From an uncultured Gemmatimonadota bacterium (GTDB lineage Bacteria; Gemmatimonadota; Gemmatimonadetes; Gemmatimonadales; Gemmatimonadaceae), in NCBI GenBank assembly GCA_946479995.1, contig CAMLIU010000097.1, positions 1 through 6,444 on the forward strand: DNA of 6,444 nt, in the 5' to 3' direction. The notes beneath the pieces were generated by a model that made no database searches, had not been told where the DNA came from, and was given only the letters and a program-made list of their open reading frames with translations. The position numbers and the translations under genes were made by a program. Below are positions 1-5,146 of the stretch, one piece after another. Numbering within the stretch: position 1 is the first letter of the stretch; each line of letters begins with the position of its first letter.

Positions 1-1179
1 CGGCTGCGCGAGCAGGTGCCCGACGTGCCGGTGATCATGATGAGCGGCAAGGCCGGGCTCAGCGACGCCGTGAAGGCGACGAAGCTGGGCGCGTTCAACT
101 TCCTGGAGAAGCCGCTCACGCCGGAAGGCGTGCTGCTCGCGCTCGCGTCGGCGCTCGAGCTGCGCCGCGTGCGGCGCGAGGCGCGCGCGCTCCGCGAGGA
201 CCTGGGACTGGCGGGCGAGATGATCGGCGCCAGCCTGGCGATGGATCGCGTGCGCGAGATGATCGCGCGCGTGGCGCCCACGGACGCGCGGGTGCTGATC
301 ACGGGCGAGTCGGGCACGGGCAAGGAGCTCGTGGCATCGGCGATCCACTTCGGCAGCGCGCGCAAGGACCGGCCGTTCGTGCGCGTGAACTGTGCGGCGA
401 TACCGCGCGACCTCGTGGAGAGCGAGATGTTCGGCCACGAGAAGGGCTCGTTCACCGGGGCAACGGAGCGCCGCATCGGGCGCTTCGAGCTGGCGCACAC
501 GGGAACGCTCTTCCTGGACGAGGTGGGCGACCTCGGGCTGGAAGCGCAGGCCAAGCTGCTGCGCGCGATCGAAGCGCGCGAGATCGAGCGCGTGGGCGGG
601 GGCAAGCCGATCCGTGTCGACGTCCGCATCGTGAGCGCGACGAACCGCGACCTCGCGCGCGCCGTTGCCGAGGGGACGTTCCGCGAAGACCTGCTCTTCC
701 GCCTGAACGTGATCCCGCTGCCGGTGCCGCCGCTGCGCGAGCGCCCGGACGACATTCCCGCGCTGGTGCAGCACTTCTCCCGGCTCCACCAGGCGCGGAC
801 GGGACGACGACCGCCGCAGTGGACGGCGGGCGCGCTGTCGCTCCTGGCGCGCTACCGGTGGCCGGGGAACGTGCGCGAGCTGGCGAACATCGTGGAGCGG
901 CTGGCGATCCTGCACGCCGGCGCGGAAGTGAGTGAACGCGACGTGCGGGCAGTGCTGCCGATCGACGAGGCGCGACCGGCGGCCGCTTCCCTGCCCGACC
1001 CCGCGCAGCTGGACGGCTCACTGAGCGACACGCTGGACGGCCACGAGCGGATGCTGATCGTGCGCGCGCTGTCGGCAGCGGGAGGCAACGTGACGGACGC
1101 GGCGCGGCGGCTGCGCACCGACCGGGCGAACCTGTACCGGCGCATGCGGCGACTGGGGATCCCGGTGGGAGACGAATGA
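1..1179 (+). CDS. Sigma-54-dependent response regulator, NtrC/NtrX type (5'-partial)
   Basis: This is the C-terminal part of a two-component transcription activator that remodels sigma-54 RNA polymerase using ATP. The reading frame is open from base 1, so the start lies upstream. The first ~45 residues are the end of a receiver domain: the hydrophobic strand PVIMMSG and the switch lysine in FLEKPL are present, while the phosphorylated Asp is off the window. The AAA+ domain follows with Walker A GESGTGKE (bases 304-327), the sigma-54 contact loop as GSFTGA (445-462, instead of the usual GAFTGA), Walker B GTLFLDE (502-522), SATNRDL, FREDLLFRLNVIPL and PLRERPDDI. A Fis-type helix-turn-helix (GNVTDAARRL...LYRRMRRLGI, 1084-1161) ends the protein. 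The FLEKPL receiver end resembles NtrX. The stop overlaps the start of the next gene, so both are likely on one transcript. A cognate NtrY-like kinase upstream is inferred, not seen. The family call is secure; the target genes are unknown. Confidence 0.95.
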   Translation, partial: RLREQVPDVPVIMMSGKAGLSDAVKATKLGAFNFLEKPLTPEGVLLALASALELRRVRREARALREDLGLAGEMIGASLAMDRVREMIARVAPTDARVLITGESGTGKELVASAIHFGSARKDRPFVRVNCAAIPRDLVESEMFGHEKGSFTGATERRIGRFELAHTGTLFLDEVGDLGLEAQAKLLRAIEAREIERVGGGKPIRVDVRIVSATNRDLARAVAEGTFREDLLFRLNVIPLPVPPLRERPDDIPALVQHFSRLHQARTGRRPPQWTAGALSLLARYRWPGNVRELANIVERLAILHAGAEVSERDVRAVLPIDEARPAAASLPDPAQLDGSLSDTLDGHERMLIVRALSAAGGNVTDAARRLRTDRANLYRRMRRLGIPVGDE

Positions 1180-1181
1180 TG
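1167..1181 (+). promoter_or_regulatory. Ribosome binding site and overlapping stop/start that couple the first two genes
   Basis: A GGGAG purine run (1167-1171) lies inside the last codons of the response regulator. Two adjacent in-frame ATGs follow: ATG at 1176 overlaps the regulator stop as ATGA (4 bp), and ATG at 1179 overlaps it by one base as TGATG. The spacing from GGGAG is 4 nt to the first ATG and 7 nt to the second, so the second may be the better used start. Either choice gives the same signal peptide and implies translational coupling. Confidence 0.6.
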
Positions 1182-2909
1182 TCACGAGCCGGACGGTTCA
1201 CGCGGGCGGCGCTGCACATGGCCATCCTGGGCACCATCGGCGCGGCGGCGCCATGCCGCGCGGCGGCGCAGCAGGACACGGTGGCGTCGAACCAGCTGCC
1301 GCCCGACGTGGCGCGCGAGATCGTCGCCCTGTACAACGCGACGACGGCACTGCGCGTGGCGGACGAGGTGGAGATCCCCGCTGACAGCGTGGTGCGCGGC
1401 GACGTGGCGGTGCTGGATGGGCCGGTGATCGTGGCGGGACGGATCACGGGGCGGCTGCTGGCGATCAACGCCGACGTGCTGCTGCGAAAGGGCGCGCGCA
1501 TCGACGGCGACCTGCTGGTGGTCGGGGGTGAAGTGGAAGGGAGCGAGGGCGCGACCATCGGCGGTGAGCTGCGTGTCTACCATCCGCCGCTGCGCTACAC
1601 GCGCGAGGGGGACCAGCTCGTCGCGGTCGCCGAGGGTTCACGCCTGGGTGAGCAGTGGTGGCGTCGGTTCGAGCTGGGCGGGAAGCCGAACTCGAACCGG
1701 CTCGAGATCGCGTCCGCGGGTGCGTACAACCGGACGGAAGGACTGCCCGTGAAGGTCGGCCCGTCGCTGTACCGTGATCAGGGATGGGGATACCTGCGCC
1801 TCGACGCCGATGCGATCGTGCGCACGGGAAGCAGCTTCTCGTCTGCCACCGCGGATGTTGGGCACCTGGTGCGTGGCGAGGTGCGGATCGGCCGTCGCTT
1901 CGGCGCGACGGTGGCGGGCGAGCTCTACGACGTGGCAAGCGGTGTAGAGGAGTGGCACCTGAGCGACATGGAGGCCGGGCTCGCCGCCTTCGTCTTCCGG
2001 CGCGACTACCGCGACTACTACGAACGACACGGGGGACGGATCCAGGCCGCACTGCGCGCGACGGAGAGCGCCGACCTCACGCTCTCGTACGGTGACGAGC
2101 GCTGGAGCGCGCGTCCGACGCGCAACCCGCCGACGGTGTTCAACGGGGAGAAATCGTGGCGCGCCAACCCCGTGCTGGACGCGGGGCGATTTCACCGGCT
2201 GGAGGCGCGGCTGCGCATCGATACGCGCAACGACACGTTCAACCCCTGGGCGGGGTGGTACGTGCTGGCGGAGTACGAGCGCAGCATCGGCGCCATCACC
2301 GAGGCCGGGCCGACGTCACCGGGCGTTCGCGTGCTGCCGCAGGGCGATACGCGATACCAGCGTGGGTTTCTCGACATCCGGCGCTACAACCGGCTCGCGC
2401 CGGACGCCGCGCTCAACGTGCGCGGGGTGCTCGGTGGGTGGCTGGGAGGCTCGCCGCTGCCGCTGGAGCGGCGGCTCTCGATCGACGGACCGGGAACGGT
2501 GCCTGGTTTCGATTTTCGCGCTGGTGCGCCGCCCGACGTGGGCACGTGCAGCACGGAGGACGCGGCGCCGGGCCGGCCCGCGCAGTGCGAGCGCGTGGCG
2601 CTGGCGCAGCTCGAGTACCGGAAGGACCTGCGGGTGTCGGTGGGCAACGGCCAGGGTGGCGCAAGCCGCATGCGCTTCCGCGCCGACGGCGCGTGGCTCT
2701 TCTTCGCCGACGCGGGGCGCGGATGGCTGGTGAACGCGCCTGGGCATCCGCTCGACATCGGACGGCAGGCGCTCCCTCCGCTCTCGTCGTACCGCACGGA
2801 CATCGGCGGAGGGGTGGATTTCACCTACTTCGGGCTGTACGTGGCGAAGGCGCTCTCGGCACCGAAGGAGCCGATGAACGTGTTCATCCGCCTCCGGCAC
2901 CGCTTCTAG
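1176..2909 (+). CDS. Exported outer-membrane protein: bactofilin-like beta-solenoid plus Omp85-like beta-barrel
   Basis: This is a 577-residue predicted outer-membrane protein. Residues 1-31 form a signal peptide: Arg-rich start, hydrophobic MAILGTIGAAAP, likely cleavage after AAA before QQD. A short linker is followed at about 66-135 by regularly spaced Gly/Val/Ile turns (VVRGDVAVLDGPVIVAG, GARIDGDLLVVGGEVEG, GATIGGEL) that look like the right-handed beta-solenoid of bactofilins. From about 150 to the end, alternating aromatic/polar strands suggest a beta-barrel of the Omp85/surface-antigen superfamily: IDGPGTVPGFDFR (436-448) sits where the family carries its V/L-R-G-F/Y motif, QLEYRKDLRV is a typical following strand, and the protein ends in RLRHRF with the terminal Phe expected of a BAM substrate. 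No POTRA repeats are visible. Cys458 and Cys471 flank a probable surface loop and could form a disulfide. It starts inside the regulator stop and is followed 3 bp later by a DUF4390-like gene. Function is unknown; a scaffold, secretion or assembly role is only inferred. Confidence 0.8.
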   Translation: MMSRAGRFTRAALHMAILGTIGAAAPCRAAAQQDTVASNQLPPDVAREIVALYNATTALRVADEVEIPADSVVRGDVAVLDGPVIVAGRITGRLLAINADVLLRKGARIDGDLLVVGGEVEGSEGATIGGELRVYHPPLRYTREGDQLVAVAEGSRLGEQWWRRFELGGKPNSNRLEIASAGAYNRTEGLPVKVGPSLYRDQGWGYLRLDADAIVRTGSSFSSATADVGHLVRGEVRIGRRFGATVAGELYDVASGVEEWHLSDMEAGLAAFVFRRDYRDYYERHGGRIQAALRATESADLTLSYGDERWSARPTRNPPTVFNGEKSWRANPVLDAGRFHRLEARLRIDTRNDTFNPWAGWYVLAEYERSIGAITEAGPTSPGVRVLPQGDTRYQRGFLDIRRYNRLAPDAALNVRGVLGGWLGGSPLPLERRLSIDGPGTVPGFDFRAGAPPDVGTCSTEDAAPGRPAQCERVALAQLEYRKDLRVSVGNGQGGASRMRFRADGAWLFFADAGRGWLVNAPGHPLDIGRQALPPLSSYRTDIGGGVDFTYFGLYVAKALSAPKEPMNVFIRLRHRF

Positions 2910-2912
2910 GTC

Positions 2913-3548
2913 GTGCACCGCGCCGCTCGACTCACCCTTGGCGCGCTCGCGCTGGTGCTCACCGGCGCGGCACCGCTGAGTGCGCAGCGGCGAGTGACGC
3001 TGGGGATCACGCCGCCGCCGAGCGCCACGAGCGGCCCGGTGGTGACGTCGGCGAACCTGTTCGCCGACCCGGACATGCGCGACCTCGTGCGAAGCGGCTT
3101 CCCCGCGTCGCTGCGCTTCCGGCTGGAGCTGTGGCGCGTGGGCGGCTTGTTCAACGACCTGGAGGGACAGGAGGAGTGGGAGCTGATCATCCAGTACGAT
3201 CCATCCGCGCAGCGGTACCGCGTGGTGCGGCGCCAGGGTGGTCGGGTGGAGGATGAGGGCAGCTTCGCGACGCTGGCGACGGCGCAGGCGGTGCTGGAGC
3301 GCCCACTGCGCGCGCAGCTGATGCCCGACCGCGCTGGTGCGCGCTACTACTACAGCATCACGCTCGACATCGAGGCGCTCTCGGTGAGCGACATGGACCA
3401 GCTGGAGCGCTGGCTGCGCGGCGCGCGGTCGGGGGGGACGGCGGCGTCGGCGCTGGGGAGCGGCGTGAGGACGCTGATGCTGCGGATGCTGGGCGGCGAG
3501 CGCCAGCACTACACGGGGCGCAGCGCGACGTTCAGGGCGCCGGGGTGA
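2913..3548 (+). CDS. Exported DUF4390-like protein
   Basis: This 211-residue protein starts with GTG three bases after the barrel gene's TAG. There is no clear Shine-Dalgarno sequence before it, which fits reinitiation by ribosomes finishing the upstream gene. Residues 1-24 form a signal peptide (RAARLTLGALALVLTGAAP, cleavage likely after LSA, before QRR). The mature part resembles DUF4390: the stretch DLVRSGFPASLRFRLELWR (57-75), then EEWELIIQYDP (87-97), YRVVR (102-106), a SFATLATAQAVLERP segment and a late YYYSITLDIEAL strand reproduce the order 'G-(I/F)-P-x-hydrophobic-E-(F/L)', 'W-x-L-x-YDP', 'Y-x-V', 'S-F-x-(S/T)-L-x-x-A' that I recall for that family. The C-terminal end, RHYTGRSATF-like in character, is more variable. 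No catalytic residues are apparent and no membrane segment remains after cleavage, so it should be periplasmic or membrane-peripheral. DUF4390 genes lie beside NtrY/NtrX-like two-component genes in Betaproteobacteria, which matches the neighbours here. Its biochemical role is not known to me. Confidence 0.7.
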   Translation: MHRAARLTLGALALVLTGAAPLSAQRRVTLGITPPPSATSGPVVTSANLFADPDMRDLVRSGFPASLRFRLELWRVGGLFNDLEGQEEWELIIQYDPSAQRYRVVRRQGGRVEDEGSFATLATAQAVLERPLRAQLMPDRAGARYYYSITLDIEALSVSDMDQLERWLRGARSGGTAASALGSGVRTLMLRMLGGERQHYTGRSATFRAPG

Positions 3549-3550
3549 GG

Positions 3551-3590
3551 GAGAAGGCGGGAAGGTGAGAAGGCGGGAAGGTGAGAAGGT
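3551..3590 (+). repeat. 16-bp tandem direct repeat, about 2.5 copies
   Basis: Two perfect head-to-tail copies of GAGAAGGCGGGAAGGT lie at 3551-3566 and 3567-3582. A degenerate third unit starting GAGAAGGTG begins at 3583. The array starts two bases after the stop codon of the DUF4390-like gene and is strongly purine-biased on the plus strand. Confidence 0.9.
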
Positions 3591-3634
3591 GAAAACCGCC
3601 TTCCGTATTCCCGCCTTCCGGTATTCCCGCCTTC
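3553..3634. other. Three-tier hairpin between convergent genes, possible bidirectional transcription barrier
   Basis: The two arrays pair in register: 3553-3563 with 3624-3634 (11 perfect pairs), 3569-3579 with 3608-3618 (11 perfect pairs), and 3585-3591 with 3597-3603 (7 pairs including one G-T) around an AAAAC loop. The tiers are separated by small unpaired stretches of 4-5 nt per side. It lies between the stops of two convergent genes, where a bidirectional terminator would be useful. However, neither strand has a T-tract after the stem, so it is not a canonical intrinsic terminator. It could stabilise mRNA ends, act as a transcription barrier, or be one copy of a dispersed intergenic element. 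Confidence 0.6.
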
Positions 3635-3637
3635 CGG
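3596..3637 (+). repeat. 15/16-bp tandem repeat, complementary to the left array
   Basis: Three units beginning CCGCCTTCCG occur at 3596-3610 (15 bp, ending GTATTC), 3611-3626 (16 bp, ending GGTATTC) and 3627-3637 (partial). The second and third carry TTCCCGCCTTC across the unit boundary, the exact reverse complement of GAAGGCGGGAA in the left array. The array ends seven bases before the stop codon of the HNH gene on the minus strand. Confidence 0.9.
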
Positions 3638-3643
3638 CGTCCG

Positions 3644-4255
3644 TCAGTCCGCCGCAGCGCCGGAGTGATCGTCGTGGCGGTGCGGATGGGCGCGGTGCTC
3701 CAGGGCCTCGAGCTGCTGGAGGATCGCGTCGCCGTAGAAGGTGCGGATGTAGCGCGCCTGCGTCTGGGTGAGGCGGCGCACGGCCCACGACAGGTGCACG
3801 AAGTGCGGCTCGACCGGCTGGGTGAGCGGGTGCATCCCGATCTCCTGCGGCAGCCGGTTGCCCTTGCGCGTGTTGCAGGGCGAGCAGGCGGTGACGACGT
3901 TGGTCCAGTCGTTCGTGCCGCCGCGCGAGATGGGAATCACGTGGTCGCGCGTGAGCGACTCGCGGGGACGCAGCTCGACCGCGGGCCGGCCGCAGTACTG
4001 GCAGCGGTAGTGGTCGCGCGCGAAGAGGAAGGTGTTCGTCACCTGCCGGCGGAATCGGCGCGGCACGTGGATGAACTTGGTGAGGCGGATGACGGCCGGC
4101 CGCGGCATGACCAGCCGCTCCGAGCGCACGACACGATCCTGTTCGGCCTCGACGATCTCGGCCTTGCCGTCGATGACGAGCCGCAGCGCCCGACGCATGG
4201 GAACCATGGTCAGGGGCTCGAACGACGCGTTCAGGGCAAGGCAACCGAGAATCAC
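3644..4255 (-). CDS. HNH endonuclease family protein
   Basis: This 203-residue protein carries a zinc-ribbon-type HNH nuclease domain. Residues 1-35 (LALNASFEPLTMVPMRRALR...) match the common opening of a widespread family of stand-alone bacterial HNH proteins. The catalytic core spans about 80-134: Cys85-x-x-Cys88, Asp104-His105 in TRDHVIPISRGG, Asn119 in WTNVV, Cys124-x-x-Cys127 and Asn128 in CNTRKGNR. The four Cys should hold a structural zinc, and His105 is the expected general base, with Asn128 at the third HNH position. The C-terminus is His-rich (EHRAHPHRHDDHS). The GTG start is favoured by a strong AGGAGG five bases upstream and by the family-typical opening just after it. No methylase, phage or transposon gene is adjacent, so its DNA target and role are unknown; members of this family are often isolated chromosomal genes. 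It is convergent with the DUF4390-like gene. Confidence 0.9.
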   Translation of the reverse strand: MILGCLALNASFEPLTMVPMRRALRLVIDGKAEIVEAEQDRVVRSERLVMPRPAVIRLTKFIHVPRRFRRQVTNTFLFARDHYRCQYCGRPAVELRPRESLTRDHVIPISRGGTNDWTNVVTACSPCNTRKGNRLPQEIGMHPLTQPVEPHFVHLSWAVRRLTQTQARYIRTFYGDAILQQLEALEHRAHPHRHDDHSGAAAD

Positions 4256-4266
4256 ATACGCCTCCT
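4253..4266 (-). promoter_or_regulatory. Strong ribosome binding site fixing the GTG start of the HNH gene
   Basis: On the minus strand, AGGAGG (4266-4261) is followed by CGTAT and then GTG (4255-4253), a 5-nt spacing. The preceding bases also create an out-of-frame ATG (4257-4255) immediately followed by TGA (4254-4252), so the region reads ATGTGA with the GTG nested inside. The ATG is only 3 nt from AGGAGG and encodes nothing beyond one Met. Confidence 0.75.
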
Positions 4267-4281
4267 CACACCGCTACACTG

Positions 4282-4310
4282 AAGCTATGGGCGGGTGGCA
4301 CGCTCAACAA
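4282..4310 (-). promoter_or_regulatory. Weak candidate sigma-70-type promoter for the HNH gene
   Basis: In the 99-bp gap between the PHP stop and the HNH start, the minus strand has TTGTTG (4310-4305) and TAGCTT (4287-4282) separated by exactly 17 bp. Each hexamer matches only three positions of the -35 and -10 consensus, so this is a suggestion. The rest of the gap (4256-4354) shows nothing else beyond the ribosome binding site, and no convincing terminator for the PHP gene. Confidence 0.25.
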
Positions 4311-4354
4311 GAGATCGTATCGCCTTCATTGCGACTGTGCGAGCGGGCCGGAGG

Positions 4355-5146
4355 TCACACCGGTCGCGCCGGGCGCGATGATCGCTGATCGTAGAACCCG
4401 GTGCGGGAGCCGTGGCGCTCCGGATCGTAGAGGTCCGCGTCGCGCACGCCGACGTGCCGCGCCAGGGCGAGCGGACGGGTGACGTCGGCGACCTGCTCGC
4501 GGGTGTGGCCGTCGGAACCGAGCGAGAAACGGATCCCCGCGTCGTGTGCGCGTCGCACGAGGCGCTCGTGCACCGGATAGCGATTGGAGAGCTCGAAGGT
4601 GATGCCTGCCACTGCGAGCGCGCGCACGGCGCGTTCCTCGAGCTCCTCCGTCCATCGTTCCTCGAGGGGCACGTGGTGGATCGCCGGTGGCGCGATGGCA
4701 GGATGCGCGACGATGTCCACCGGCATCTCGGCGGCGAGACGTTCGAGTGATGCGACGTGCGCTTCCATGTACGCCGCAGGGGTGAGGCCGGACGGCAGCT
4801 GTGGCGTGAAGGCGCGGACGTAGCTGCCATCGGGCAGCTGCACAGCGTGCAGCGAGCCCAGGCGGTGCGTGAAGCGCTGGACCGTCTCCGCGGGCAGATC
4901 CCGCCAGAGCGAGTCGTGCCAGCAGAACTCGCCGCCACGAAGCACGGGATAACGCTCGACGTCGTCGAGGTAGTCGCTCACCGCCCCGAGCGAGCGCACG
5001 CCCTTGGCGACGGCGCGCGACATGTGATCCGACACCGAGGGTCGGACGCCGAGCGACGCCGCACGATCGACGAGCTCGGCAACGGTCAACCTGCCATCGG
5101 AGTGCCTCGTGTGCGCGTGGCAGTCGGTGGGGCACCACTCCTTCAT
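4355..5146 (-). CDS. PHP-family metal-dependent phosphoesterase
   Basis: This 263-residue protein spans one PHP domain, the fold of histidinol phosphatase and polymerase-associated phosphoesterases. The full set of likely metal ligands can be placed: His10 and His12 in DCHAHTRHSDG, Asp17, His41 in VSDHM, Glu73 in LRGGEF, His100 in SLHAV, His148 in IVAHPA, and Asp212 and His214 in SLGSDGHT. An intact trinuclear site implies an active enzyme hydrolysing a phosphate ester. The length suits a stand-alone PHP enzyme. No signal peptide is present, so it should be cytoplasmic. The ATG (5146-5144) overlaps the PBP stop as ATGA, indicating translational coupling to the upstream penicillin-binding protein gene. 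No histidine biosynthesis gene is nearby, so calling it histidinol phosphatase (HisK) is not justified. Substrate unknown. Confidence 0.88.
   Translation of the reverse strand: MKEWCPTDCHAHTRHSDGRLTVAELVDRAASLGVRPSVSDHMSRAVAKGVRSLGAVSDYLDDVERYPVLRGGEFCWHDSLWRDLPAETVQRFTHRLGSLHAVQLPDGSYVRAFTPQLPSGLTPAAYMEAHVASLERLAAEMPVDIVAHPAIAPPAIHHVPLEERWTEELEERAVRALAVAGITFELSNRYPVHERLVRRAHDAGIRFSLGSDGHTREQVADVTRPLALARHVGVRDADLYDPERHGSRTGFYDQRSSRPARPV

Noticed and set aside
452..1558. Long minus-strand open frame opposite the response regulator and the barrel gene start
   Set aside because: It crosses a real gene boundary and has an Arg/Ala/Ser/Pro-rich composition typical of antisense frames in GC-rich DNA, with no recognisable domain.
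2156..3256. 366-codon plus-strand open frame overlapping the barrel and DUF4390-like genes
   Set aside because: It is an out-of-frame reading of two genes with clear domain and signal-peptide support; its product is low-complexity Arg/Ala/Gly.
3553..3634. Calling the central hairpin a canonical intrinsic terminator
   Set aside because: No T-rich tract follows the stem on either strand.
3551..3637. CRISPR array
   Set aside because: Units are 15-16 bp, directly adjacent with no spacers, and no cas gene is present.
3565..3771. Small plus-strand frame starting within the repeat hairpin
   Set aside because: It consists of translated repeat and antisense HNH sequence, with no convincing protein features.
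2316..4244. 642-codon minus-strand open frame spanning the barrel, DUF4390-like and HNH regions
   Set aside because: It runs through three genes and the repeat hairpin, is extremely rich in Arg, Ala, His and Pro, and overlaps the well-supported HNH frame on the same strand.
3665..4282. 205-codon plus-strand open frame opposite the HNH gene
   Set aside because: It is the antisense of a gene with intact Cys-x-x-Cys and HNH motifs, with no motif or ribosome binding site of its own.
4296..4301. TGGCAC, a possible -24 element of a sigma-54 promoter
   Set aside because: The required TTGC at the -12 position is absent after the proper spacing (ACAA instead), and no plus-strand gene starts downstream.
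4355..5146. Naming the PHP protein histidinol phosphatase
   Set aside because: The fold is shared by many enzymes, and no histidine biosynthesis gene is near to support that substrate.
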